Below are positions 36,555 through 46,381 of a stretch of 64,000 nt of DNA, piece after piece. Under the pieces are notes generated by a model that saw only the letters and a list, made by a program, of their open reading frames with translations, had not been told where the DNA came from and did no database searches. The position numbers and the translations under genes are program-made. Positions within the stretch are counted from its first letter, which is position 1. Each line of letters begins with the position of its first letter. Source of the DNA: an uncultured Alphaproteobacteria bacterium (lineage in GTDB: Bacteria > Pseudomonadota > Alphaproteobacteria > HIMB59 > GCA-002718135); NCBI GenBank assembly GCA_902584805.1, contig CACIBE010000006.1, positions 1-64,000 of the forward strand, in the 5' to 3' direction.

Positions 36555-37286
36555 TTAATATTCCATAATCGAATTATATGGAGAAATTTTTAATGGCGAG
36601 TAACTTGCATGACTGTTTTCTTTATATGGATCATTGGACTTAGTATTAAAACACACAATTAATGTTCTTCTAGATTCATTTGATTTATTTGCATCAGAGG
36701 AATGTAAAAGATTTGCATGAAAAAAAAGTGCGTCACCTGGATTAGCTTCAATATGGACACACTCATGTCTTTTTTCTAATTCGCGTATTCTATCCAAGTC
36801 AGCTGTTTGTTCAGGAGTATCAGAAATGCCATGACCAATTCTTCCAACTTTTTGTGATCCTTTTAAAACTTTCAGACATCCATTTTCTTTTGTAGCTTTG
36901 TCCAACATTATAAAGCAAGACCCCATGTCGGGGTAAAGACATGCGTTATGATACCAGTATCCATAATCTTGATGCCAATCAAAACCTCCATCACCAGGTT
37001 TTTTCCAAATTACTTTTGAGTGATAATGATAGACCTCATCCTCAAGAAATTCTTCCATTGGTTTAACAATTCTCTCATTAGTAGAAAATTTACCAAATAA
37101 ATCATCAGATGGATGATTCCATAAAGTAATATTTAATTTACCTGTAGAGCTAAAAGTTTCTCTGGCTTGATCTTCTTTTTCAGAATTGTCTTCGATATAC
37201 CTTATTAGCTTTAATACTTCATCTTTAGAAAAAAGATTTCTTTTAAGAATATATCCATTATTTCTGAAATCTGAAAAATCTGTCAT
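36555..37286 (-). CDS. Phytanoyl-CoA dioxygenase (PhyH) family protein, canonical HxD
   Basis: FDWHQDYGYWYHNACLYPDMGSCFIMLDKATKENGCLKVLKGSQ, distal GDALFFHANLLHSSDANKSNESRRTL. Confidence 0.9.
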   Translation of the reverse strand: MTDFSDFRNNGYILKRNLFSKDEVLKLIRYIEDNSEKEDQARETFSSTGKLNITLWNHPSDDLFGKFSTNERIVKPMEEFLEDEVYHYHSKVIWKKPGDGGFDWHQDYGYWYHNACLYPDMGSCFIMLDKATKENGCLKVLKGSQKVGRIGHGISDTPEQTADLDRIRELEKRHECVHIEANPGDALFFHANLLHSSDANKSNESRRTLIVCFNTKSNDPYKENSHASYSPLKISPYNSIMEY

Positions 37287-37352
37287 TGTTAGTTTATGTT
37301 AAAAATAAATAATAATATTGTCAAATAATTTAAGGAGTTTAAGAATAATCAT

Positions 37353-38816
37353 ATGAAAATATCATTTCTAGGCGCAGGCAGTGTTGGCTTTACCCAAACC
37401 CTTGTTCGAGATATTTTAAAAGTAAAAAAACTTCAAAATATAGAAATTTCTCTTCACGACATATCTAGAAGTAATTTGTTAATGGTAGCTGAATTAATTC
37501 AAAAAGATATAACAGCTAATAACCTTCCAACTAAACTTAGTATTGATCCAATTAGAAAAGAATCAATAAAAAATGCAAAATATATAATTAGTTGTGTTAG
37601 AGTTGGGGGCTTAGAAGCATTTGAGACTGATATATCTATTCCTTTAAAATATGGTATCGATCAATGTGTTGGAGATACAATTTGTGCTGGCGGTATAATG
37701 TATGGACAACGAAACATTCCAGTTATTTTAGATTTTTGTAAAGATATAAAAAAATATGCAAAAAAAAATGCTCTTTTCTTAAATTATGCAAATCCTATGG
37801 CTATGAATACCTGGGCTGCAAATGAAATTGGTAAAGTTAATACAATTGGTTTGTGTCATGGAGTACAAGGTGGAGCAAAATTAATTGAAGATTCATTAAA
37901 CATTCCATTTGGAAAAATGAAATATTCTTGCAGCGGTATAAATCACATGACTTGGTATTTGGATTTAAATTATAAAGGTAAAAAAATTACAAAAGACCAG
38001 CTTTCTAAATCGTTAAAGAAACATAAAAAATTTTCAAGAGATGAAAAAGTTAGAATAGATGTTTTAGATAAATTTGGTTATTTTTCTACAGAAAGTAACG
38101 GTCATTTGAGCGAATATTTACCATGGTATAGACGTACTCAAAAAGATGTGAAGAAATGGAGTAGTCTTTCAAACTGGATACATGGCGAAACAGGTGGTTA
38201 CTTAAGAGTATGTAATGAAAAAAGAAATTGGTTTGTTAAGGATTATCCAAAATATTTAAAAAATTCTGGAATTAAACTTAAAGATTACAAAAGATCAACT
38301 GAACACGGAAGTTATATAATTGAAGCAATTGAAACTGGAAAAAAATATAGAGGGCATTTTAATGTTATTAATAAAAAAATAATTTCTAATTTAGATGATG
38401 ATTGCGTAATTGAGAGTACAGGATACGTAGATTCAAAAGGTATAAAAATGATTAAAGGAGTAACCTTACCCCTACAATGCGCTTCTCTATGCAGTACTTC
38501 AATAGATGTCCAAAGAATGGCTGTAAAGGCAGCAATAAAAGGAGATATTGAATTATTAAAACTTGCTGTACTGCAAGATCCACTAGTAAGCTCAGTATGT
38601 TCATCAGAGGAAGTTTGGCAAATGGTAGATGAGATGCTTGTAGCACAAGCACAGTGGCTTCCACAATATCAATCAAAAATTAATAGTATTAAAAAGAATC
38701 TAAAAAAATTAAAAAGTTATAAATATAATAAAGCAATTAAAGGGCTGACTAAAAAAACAAAGCGTAATCAACAAAAAAAGTCAGTTTTAGTCGAAAAAGA
38801 AGCATTTAATTTATAA
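37353..38816 (+). CDS. Second glycoside hydrolase family 4 protein (MelA-like)
   Basis: KISFLGAGSVGFTQTLVRDIL, GDTICAGGIMYGQRNIPVI, TIGLCHGVQGG, CSGINHMTWYL. Confidence 0.9.
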   Translation: MKISFLGAGSVGFTQTLVRDILKVKKLQNIEISLHDISRSNLLMVAELIQKDITANNLPTKLSIDPIRKESIKNAKYIISCVRVGGLEAFETDISIPLKYGIDQCVGDTICAGGIMYGQRNIPVILDFCKDIKKYAKKNALFLNYANPMAMNTWAANEIGKVNTIGLCHGVQGGAKLIEDSLNIPFGKMKYSCSGINHMTWYLDLNYKGKKITKDQLSKSLKKHKKFSRDEKVRIDVLDKFGYFSTESNGHLSEYLPWYRRTQKDVKKWSSLSNWIHGETGGYLRVCNEKRNWFVKDYPKYLKNSGIKLKDYKRSTEHGSYIIEAIETGKKYRGHFNVINKKIISNLDDDCVIESTGYVDSKGIKMIKGVTLPLQCASLCSTSIDVQRMAVKAAIKGDIELLKLAVLQDPLVSSVCSSEEVWQMVDEMLVAQAQWLPQYQSKINSIKKNLKKLKSYKYNKAIKGLTKKTKRNQQKKSVLVEKEAFNL

Positions 38817-38897
38817 ATTATTTAATCAAATCTGAAATAGTTCTTCTCAATAATCCAATTTTATTATAGGTTTTTTTAAATTTTAAGTGGAGGAAAG

Positions 38898-40949
38898 ATG
38901 AAAAAAAATAAATTTAGATCCACATTACTTGCTAGCGTAGCATCAGCTACTTTTGCATTAACCAGTACAAATGCGTCTGCTAGACCGGAAGGTGCAATAG
39001 CACTTCCATCAGCACCTGCAATTGAAAATATGCAAGAAGTTCAGTTCATTGGAAGAGATGAATTGATGAGCTATCAAGATATTGGAGACTTTGAATTTTT
39101 ATATGAGCCAGAATATATTAGTGCTTTAGTTCAAGAAGGAAAACTCCCACCAATTTGGGAACGTTTACCAAAAAGACCTTTAGTTTTTAATGGAGATGCA
39201 ATGCCTGATGGTATTGGTCGTTATGGAGGAACTTTTAGACATACAATTGGCGGAAGACCTGAAGGATGGAACTGGACTGCTTCACAACATCAAGGATGGG
39301 GTGGAATTAATTACACAGTTCAAGAATGTCTAACAAGAAATGGTCCAATGGTAAGATTAAAAGCTGAAGACTCTTATCCTTTACCAAACTTAGCTACTGA
39401 TTGGGAATGGGATGGAAATAAACTTACTATGAACCTAATTGATGGAGCAAAGTGGTCAGATGGTGATCCATTTGATGCAGAAGATGTTCGTTTTTGGTGG
39501 GAAGATAACGTTCTAGATGAGAATGTTCCAACAAGAATGAATGCAACCACAATGGGAGAAGGGACAACTCTAGAAGTACTTAGTCCTACTCAGATTAGAT
39601 GGACATTCCCACAAGAGGAACCTAAATTAGTTCTTCACTCCATGGCATATATAAATGGATGCCCTGGACCATCACATTTACTTAAAGAACATCACCCTAA
39701 ATATGGTGGTACGTCTTATGATGATTATGTTCAAGCATTCCCTGCTGGACGTTTACCATGGGTTAGCATGGGTGCATGGACTGCTGTTGAATATAAACAA
39801 GACGAGGTCGTAATACTTCGTCGTAATCCATACTATTGGAAAGTTGATAGTAAAGGACAACAACTTCCATATATGAACGAGATGGTGTTCCAGTTAAAAA
39901 CATGGGGACAAAGAACGGTTGATACCTTAGCAGGTAACGCTGACTTCTCGAATATGGAGAACGTACCTTTATACTTAGAAGCTGTTAAAGAGTCTAAGAG
40001 TGACGATGCGCAAGCTCAACTATCTTTTAGTGGAAGAACTATGGGATATCAACTCGCCATGAACCAAGCAATTGGGTTAGGTGTATTGGATGATCAAATG
40101 GCAGCTATTCGAGATCTAAATAGAAATTTAGAATTCAGAAAAGCTGTTAAGCATGCAATTGATGGTAAAGCATTTGCAAAAGCAATGTCCAAAGGACCAT
40201 TTGTGACAGTTTATGCAGGCGGTCTTGCTAGAGATAGTGCTTTCTTTGATGCAGATGCTACTTCATTTTTCCCTTATAATCCAGCAGGTGCAAATTCTAT
40301 ACTTGATGGATTAGGTCTTATAGATACTGATGGTAACGGAATTCGAAACCTTCCAAATGGAGGTGGAGATCTAGTTATTAATTTAGTTCAAAATAAAGGC
40401 AGTGATAATGAAATGTTGATTGGCGATGGAATGGCAACTATGATGGCTGAAGTTGGTATTAAAATTAATATTAAACCAATGGAAGATACTGAGCCAACAA
40501 GACAAGCAGGTGAATGGGATTGGTTACTTGTAAGATCTCAACAAGAAATGGCCTTCCCTAATTCGGGTTATTGGTCAGATATGGGTCCTGTAACTACGTC
40601 TTCATTTGATCCTCACTTAGGAACTGATGAACACCCTCAACAACTTCAACCATTTGAGAAAGAAATCGTAAGTATTCTTGAAGAGTGGAGAGATGGTGTT
40701 GAAGGAGCAGAGGCTCAAGCATTAATGTCTCGCTATCAGAAACTATTTACAGAAAATGTTTATATGCCTGGTATAGTTCAATATCCAACAGCACTTTTGA
40801 TAAATAAAAGAATTCAAAACTTAGCTGATGGAATGCCTGTTTTAGCTTATCAATGGGCTGAAGATACAGTTATCCGTGAACAATTCTGGGTTTATCAATA
40901 TGATCAATTAGATGAACTTTTCCCCGGAAGAGTTCCTGGTATTGATTAA
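38898..40949 (+). CDS. ABC transporter substrate-binding protein, family 5 (Dpp/Opp fold, AgpA-like)
   Basis: Signal peptide; GRYGGTFRHTIGGRPEGWNW; LIDGAKWSDGDPFDAEDVRFWWEDNV typical of SBP_bac_5. Confidence 0.9.
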   Translation: MKKNKFRSTLLASVASATFALTSTNASARPEGAIALPSAPAIENMQEVQFIGRDELMSYQDIGDFEFLYEPEYISALVQEGKLPPIWERLPKRPLVFNGDAMPDGIGRYGGTFRHTIGGRPEGWNWTASQHQGWGGINYTVQECLTRNGPMVRLKAEDSYPLPNLATDWEWDGNKLTMNLIDGAKWSDGDPFDAEDVRFWWEDNVLDENVPTRMNATTMGEGTTLEVLSPTQIRWTFPQEEPKLVLHSMAYINGCPGPSHLLKEHHPKYGGTSYDDYVQAFPAGRLPWVSMGAWTAVEYKQDEVVILRRNPYYWKVDSKGQQLPYMNEMVFQLKTWGQRTVDTLAGNADFSNMENVPLYLEAVKESKSDDAQAQLSFSGRTMGYQLAMNQAIGLGVLDDQMAAIRDLNRNLEFRKAVKHAIDGKAFAKAMSKGPFVTVYAGGLARDSAFFDADATSFFPYNPAGANSILDGLGLIDTDGNGIRNLPNGGGDLVINLVQNKGSDNEMLIGDGMATMMAEVGIKINIKPMEDTEPTRQAGEWDWLLVRSQQEMAFPNSGYWSDMGPVTTSSFDPHLGTDEHPQQLQPFEKEIVSILEEWRDGVEGAEAQALMSRYQKLFTENVYMPGIVQYPTALLINKRIQNLADGMPVLAYQWAEDTVIREQFWVYQYDQLDELFPGRVPGID

Positions 40950-40959
40950 TAAACTTCTT

Positions 40960-40986
40960 AGTAAGGGGCTATTTAAGCCCCTTACT
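40960..40986 (+). terminator. GC-rich hairpin immediately after SBP gene (attenuator/RNA-stabilising stem-loop)
   Basis: AGTAAGGGGCT-attta-AGCCCCTTACT, perfect 11-bp stem, 10 nt after the stop and just before the permease gene. Confidence 0.8.
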
Positions 40987-40999
40987 TTATTTAAAAAAA

Positions 41000-41998
41000 A
41001 TGCTTTCATTTATATTTAGAAGAATTCTTTATTCACTTCCGCTACTGTTCGTAATCAGTATTATAATTTTTTTTATTATTGAATTACCACCTGGTGATTA
41101 TGCAACATGGTATGTTAGTCAAACTAAAGCTTTAGCAAATATCACACAAGAACAAGCTTTAGAACTAACAATAATGTTGAGAGAAAAATACGGACTTAAT
41201 GAACCATTAGTAATAAGATATTTCAATTGGATTAAAAATATTGTTTTAAATTTCGATTTTGGTTTTTCCATGCATTACAACAAACCTGTCAGTGAAATGT
41301 TAGGCGATAGATTACCTCGAACTTTAGCAATAGCATTAATTTGTCATTTTTTTGCTACAACAATTGGTGTTTTTATCGGAATTTATGCTGCAAAAAATCA
41401 AAATAAGTTAGGTGATAATGTAGCCACTATCTTCGCTTTTTTAGGAATGACCATTCCACGTTTCTTTCTAGCATTACTAATTATGTATTGGTTAGCAATT
41501 GTTCTAAATTCGGATAACACTGGATCAATGTACTCTCCGTACTACGCTGTTCAACCAATGTCATTTGCAAAACTATGGAATGGCATACTTCATATTTGGC
41601 CAATATTTGTCATCGCAATTATCGGAGGTCTTGCATACAATATGAGAGTAATGCGAGGAAATTTATTAGATGTAATGCGTATGCAATATATTGAAACAGC
41701 AAGAGCAAAAGGTTTGTCTGAAAATCAAACATTATACCGTCATGCTGTACCAAATGCTTTGCATCCCCTTGTAATGTTCCAGGGTATTGCTTTACCCTAT
41801 ATGCTAATGGGTGAACTAGAAGCTGCGATCGTTTTATCTATTCCAACTGCGGGACCACTTTTAGTAGAATCTATTCAAAGACAAGACACTTATACTACTG
41901 CAGCAATTTTATTTTGCTTAACAGTAATATTAATTGTTGGAAATATCATTGCTGATATTTTGCTAGCAATTTTAGATCCTCGTGTAAGACAGAATTAA
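41000..41998 (+). CDS. ABC transporter permease (DppB-like)
   Basis: ILYSLPLLFVISIIIFFIIELPPGDY, MRVMRGNLLDVMRMQYIETARAKGLSENQTLYRHAVPNAL. Confidence 0.93.
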   Translation: MLSFIFRRILYSLPLLFVISIIIFFIIELPPGDYATWYVSQTKALANITQEQALELTIMLREKYGLNEPLVIRYFNWIKNIVLNFDFGFSMHYNKPVSEMLGDRLPRTLAIALICHFFATTIGVFIGIYAAKNQNKLGDNVATIFAFLGMTIPRFFLALLIMYWLAIVLNSDNTGSMYSPYYAVQPMSFAKLWNGILHIWPIFVIAIIGGLAYNMRVMRGNLLDVMRMQYIETARAKGLSENQTLYRHAVPNALHPLVMFQGIALPYMLMGELEAAIVLSIPTAGPLLVESIQRQDTYTTAAILFCLTVILIVGNIIADILLAILDPRVRQN

Positions 41999-42003
41999 AT
42001 ATT

Positions 42004-43107
42004 ATGGAAACAACTTCAAACTTACAAAATTCATATTTTTCACTAGTAAGAAAAAGATTTTTAAAAAACAGAGTTGGAATATTAGGCTTAATTTTTGTAG
42101 GCTTTTTAATTTTCTCTGCTGTTTTTGCAGATTTTTTATCTCCATATGATCCAGCAGCAAGAGACAGTGATAGAGTTTTTTATCCACCTCAGGGAATACA
42201 TTTCTTTGATGAAGATAATAATTTTTCGTTAAGACCTTTCGCTTATGGCTTTACTGAAGGATTTGATCCTGACACATATCTTCCAATAATGGAGATTGAT
42301 TATACTCAAAAAAACTATCTTTATTTTTTTACTAGAGGATGGGAATATAAGTTTCTAGGCTTAAATTTGGACTTACATTTATTTACTACTAAAGACGGGT
42401 CTAAAGTTTTTTTTATTGGATCAGACGCCTATGGAAGGGATATGTTATCAAGAATTTTTAAGGGAAGTAGGGTAACGCTATTATTCGCTCTCATAGTTGT
42501 AAGTATAACAACTTTTATTGGTATTTTAGTTGGAATTAGCTCAGGTTATTTTTCAGGAAAATTTGATATAGCTTCACAAAGAGTTACGGAACTTGCTTTA
42601 GCTTTTCCAGATCTACCTTTGTATTTATCCTTGGTAGCAATTCTTCCAAGGCAAATGGATCCATTTCTGATTTTTATCTTTATGGCATTTATTTTATCCT
42701 CTTTACGGTGGGCTCAACTATCAAGAGAGGTCCGAGGAAAAACCCTTTCTTTAAGAAGATTAGACTATATTAAAGCAGCTGAAGCTTTAGGCTCCAATGA
42801 TCTAAGAATTATTTATAGACATCTACTTCCTAATGTAACAAGTCACGTTATAGTAAGTGTTTCTTTATTGATACCTTCTGTAATTTTGACAGAAAGTTTT
42901 TTTAGCTTTTTAGGTTTAGGCATTCAATCTCCATTTGTTAGTTGGGGTCTTCAATTAAATTCTGCTCAAGATATGCGAACAATTGGAAGTTATCCTTGGG
43001 TTTTAAGTCCTGTCTTTGCAATCTTAATTTCAGTTTTAGGATTTAATGCTTTGGGTGATGCTTTACGCGATGCAATTGATCCATATGCAACAACAACAAA
43101 AAAATAA
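42004..43107 (+). CDS. ABC transporter permease (DppC-like)
   Basis: GSDAYGRDMLSRIFKGSRVTL, LDYIKAAEALGSNDLRIIYRHLLPNV, FLGLGIQSPFVSWG. Confidence 0.93.
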   Translation: METTSNLQNSYFSLVRKRFLKNRVGILGLIFVGFLIFSAVFADFLSPYDPAARDSDRVFYPPQGIHFFDEDNNFSLRPFAYGFTEGFDPDTYLPIMEIDYTQKNYLYFFTRGWEYKFLGLNLDLHLFTTKDGSKVFFIGSDAYGRDMLSRIFKGSRVTLLFALIVVSITTFIGILVGISSGYFSGKFDIASQRVTELALAFPDLPLYLSLVAILPRQMDPFLIFIFMAFILSSLRWAQLSREVRGKTLSLRRLDYIKAAEALGSNDLRIIYRHLLPNVTSHVIVSVSLLIPSVILTESFFSFLGLGIQSPFVSWGLQLNSAQDMRTIGSYPWVLSPVFAILISVLGFNALGDALRDAIDPYATTTKK

Positions 43108-44729
43108 TGACTAATCTTGTTGAAATTGAAAATCTTCAAGTAAAGTTTAATACAGATAGCGGTGAAGTAAATGCAGTGAATGGCATATCCTTTAATATTA
43201 AAAAGGGCGAAACATTAGCACTAGTAGGAGAGAGTGGGTCTGGTAAATCTGTTACTGCTAGAGGAATTATTCGATTACTTGCAGAAAATGCAATTATATC
43301 TGATCAAACATCAATAAAGTTTAATGGTACAAATATAAATTCTTATTCTGAAAAAGAGTATCAAAATATTAGAGGAAAAAATATTTCAATGATTTTTCAA
43401 GAACCAATGAGTTCTTTAAATCCAATATATACAATTGAAAACCAAATTAGTGAGGTTTTAAAAATTCATGGAAAATTTTCAGATAAAGAACTCAAAGAAA
43501 AATGTCTTGAATTACTAAAACAAGTTCAAATTCCAGAACCAGAGTCTAGATTATCACAGTATCCACATCAATTGTCAGGAGGACAAAGACAAAGAATTAT
43601 GATTGCTATCGCCATAGCTAATAATCCAGATTTACTTATTGCAGATGAGCCAACTACTGCTCTTGATGTTACAGTTCAAACAGAGATACTTAAATTACTT
43701 CAAAGTCTTCAACAAAAATATCAAATGTCCATTTTATTTATTACTCATGATCTGACTATTGTCAGACAAATAAGTGATAGAGTTTGTGTAATGTATAATG
43801 GAAAAATTAAAGAAACAGGCATTACAAAAGAAATTTTTGAAAATCCAAAAGATGATTATACAAAACATTTATTGTCATCAGAGCCAGAAGAAAGAGATTT
43901 ACATTATGATAAAAATGGAAGAAGCATCCTTTCAGGAGAAAATCTTAATGTAACATTTAATACTAAAGTAAAAGTATCAGGTAGAAATAAAGTTTTATCA
44001 ATTAACGCTGTAAATAATATCAGTCTTGATCTTAAAGAAGGTGAGACTCTTGGAATTGTTGGCGAAAGTGGATCTGGTAAAACTACTTTAGGTCAAACAT
44101 TATTAAGGTTAGTTGATAGAGAATCTAACACAGATGTAGAAGGTGAAATTAAGTTTTTTGATGATAGAATTGACCGTTTATCTCGAAAGCAATTTAAGCC
44201 ATTTAGAAATCAAATGCAGATAGTTTTTCAAGATCCATATGCATCTTTAAATCCACGATTGTCTGTTAAACAAATTATAGAAGAGGGATTAATTGTAGCA
44301 CTTAATATGAAAGATAAAAACGAACGGCTAAATAAAATTGAAAACATAATGAGTGAGGTTGGTTTAGAACCTAGCTCCATGCTTAGATTTCCTCATGAGT
44401 TTTCTGGAGGCCAAAGACAAAGAATAGCTATAGCAAGATCATTTGTCTTAAATCCAAAATTTGTCTTATTGGATGAGCCAACATCTGCTCTTGATTTATC
44501 TATTCAAAAACAAATTCTAGAACTATTACTTCAACTCCAAAAAAATCACAAAACTACTTATATTTTTATCAGTCATGATTTAAGAGTTATTAGATCAATA
44601 AGCCACAATTTAATCGTTATGAAAGATGGTTCGATTCTAGAACAAGGTGTGGCAAAAAATATATTAACCAACCCTCAGAATGATTATACAAAGAATTTAA
44701 TAAAATCTGCTTTTGATATTATTTATTAA
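43107..44729 (+). CDS. ABC transporter ATP-binding protein with two fused ATPase domains (DppD-DppF-like)
   Basis: Two Walker A (GESGSGKSVT, GESGSGKTTL) and two signatures (LSGGQRQRI, FSGGQRQRI). Confidence 0.95.
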   Translation: MTNLVEIENLQVKFNTDSGEVNAVNGISFNIKKGETLALVGESGSGKSVTARGIIRLLAENAIISDQTSIKFNGTNINSYSEKEYQNIRGKNISMIFQEPMSSLNPIYTIENQISEVLKIHGKFSDKELKEKCLELLKQVQIPEPESRLSQYPHQLSGGQRQRIMIAIAIANNPDLLIADEPTTALDVTVQTEILKLLQSLQQKYQMSILFITHDLTIVRQISDRVCVMYNGKIKETGITKEIFENPKDDYTKHLLSSEPEERDLHYDKNGRSILSGENLNVTFNTKVKVSGRNKVLSINAVNNISLDLKEGETLGIVGESGSGKTTLGQTLLRLVDRESNTDVEGEIKFFDDRIDRLSRKQFKPFRNQMQIVFQDPYASLNPRLSVKQIIEEGLIVALNMKDKNERLNKIENIMSEVGLEPSSMLRFPHEFSGGQRQRIAIARSFVLNPKFVLLDEPTSALDLSIQKQILELLLQLQKNHKTTYIFISHDLRVIRSISHNLIVMKDGSILEQGVAKNILTNPQNDYTKNLIKSAFDIIY

Positions 44730-46255
44730 TGAGGAAATTAAAAAACGTAACTATCCTAGGCGCAGGCACCGCCGGTTGGATTTCTGCATATATTCTAAGT
44801 GATTTTTTTTACATAAATAAACAAAATGTAAAAGTAACAATTGTTGATCCTTCAAGCATTCCTATAATTGGTGTTGGAGAAGGAACAACCGGAATATTTT
44901 ATGATTTTTTAAAAAGATATAATTTAGACGAACTAGACTTTTTAAGAGAAACAAAAGCTACTCTAAAGTTTGGGATTGTTCATAAAGACTGGAAAGAATT
45001 AAATCATCAATATTATGGACCAATTGATGACCCACATTTGTTAGCATCTAAAAAAGACCCTGAAGATTTTGAATATTTAAATGTTTATGCAGTTGCTGCA
45101 GGTCGATCTGTTGCTGATGTGCATTTACACACAAAACTAATGGAAACAAATAAAGTTCCTTTCAATCTTGAAAATAGCAGACCCGATTTAAAAAGCCCTT
45201 TTTTCTATGCTTATCATTTTGATAATCATCTTGTTGGAAATTATTTAAGAAAAAGATCAAAAAATATAGAGATTCTTGATGAAGTCTATACGCATGCTTC
45301 ATTAAATGAAAATGGAGAAATTGAAAAACTTCATTTTGAAAGTGGTAAAGAAATTGAAACTGATTTAGTTCTTGATTGTACAGGCTTCAGAAAACTCCTC
45401 ATAAATAAATTATATAATGTTGGATGGAAATCTTATCAAAAAAATTTACCAGTAAATAGAGCTATGCCTTTCTTTTTAAAATTAGATGAAAAAAATATTA
45501 GTAATTATACTTTAGCTTGGGCACAAAAAAATGGTTGGATGTGGCAAATACCAACTCAAGAAAGAATTGGTGCTGGTTATGTATATTGTGATAATTTTAC
45601 AAGTCCAGAAGAAGCTAAGATTGAAATAGAGAAAGTCTTAGGTCATGAAATAGAACCAAGAAACGATATTAAATTTACTTCGGGTAGAATAGAAAAATCA
45701 TGGGTAAAAAATTGTATTGCCATAGGATTAGCTTCTGGTTTTCTTGAGCCATTAGAAGCCACTTCAATTCATAGCACTCTAATACAAATGATTTTGTTTG
45801 CAACTGATTACCTCAAAGAAGAAATGGATTTTAATAATGAAAAAATAATGGATGAGTTTAATGATAGAGTTGGACGTCAGTTTGATGATTTTATGATCTT
45901 TCTTAATACTCATTATGTGTCCAATAGAGATGATAGTGATTTTTGGAAATATGTTAAAAATGAATGTATTCACGAAGACACTTTGAACCTTATTAATAAA
46001 TGGAAAAATCAATTACCTAGAATGAGTGATTTTGAATTGTATCTTTCAGGTCTTCCTCATGTTCAGTCACAACTTTATTATCCTGTTTTAGATGGCCTAG
46101 GCTTACTTCAAAAAGATGTTGCAAGGGAAGAAATGAATAATTTTAACTTAAAGCCCTTTGCAAGAGATGAATATAAAAGATTTAATGATCAGTATGATGA
46201 TCAAATGAAAAGATTTATAAAGCACAATGATTATTTAGAATATGCATCACTTTAA
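44729..46255 (+). CDS. Flavin-dependent tryptophan halogenase family protein
   Basis: GAGTAGW FAD motif, WMWQIP (WxWxIP signature), LKFGI lysine at PrnA K79 position, GFLEPLEATSIH. Confidence 0.92.
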   Translation: MRKLKNVTILGAGTAGWISAYILSDFFYINKQNVKVTIVDPSSIPIIGVGEGTTGIFYDFLKRYNLDELDFLRETKATLKFGIVHKDWKELNHQYYGPIDDPHLLASKKDPEDFEYLNVYAVAAGRSVADVHLHTKLMETNKVPFNLENSRPDLKSPFFYAYHFDNHLVGNYLRKRSKNIEILDEVYTHASLNENGEIEKLHFESGKEIETDLVLDCTGFRKLLINKLYNVGWKSYQKNLPVNRAMPFFLKLDEKNISNYTLAWAQKNGWMWQIPTQERIGAGYVYCDNFTSPEEAKIEIEKVLGHEIEPRNDIKFTSGRIEKSWVKNCIAIGLASGFLEPLEATSIHSTLIQMILFATDYLKEEMDFNNEKIMDEFNDRVGRQFDDFMIFLNTHYVSNRDDSDFWKYVKNECIHEDTLNLINKWKNQLPRMSDFELYLSGLPHVQSQLYYPVLDGLGLLQKDVAREEMNNFNLKPFARDEYKRFNDQYDDQMKRFIKHNDYLEYASL

Positions 46256-46304
46256 TAAATTAAAGCTTAATATTCATTTGTTTTACATGTATACGCAATA
46301 TTTA

Positions 46305-46381
46305 GGGCTCTTAGCTCAGTTGGTTAGAGCGCCCCGCTCATAACGGGGTGGTCCGGGGTTCAAGTCCCTGAGGGCCCACCA
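46305..46381 (+). tRNA. tRNA with CAU anticodon (tRNA-Ile2 or elongator tRNA-Met), CCA encoded
   Basis: GGGCTCT acceptor, GCTCAGTTGGTTAGAGC D-arm, CCCCG-CTCATAA-CGGGG anticodon arm, T-arm CGGGG-TTCAAGT-CCCTG, ACCA end; isotype not resolvable by eye. Confidence 0.93.
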
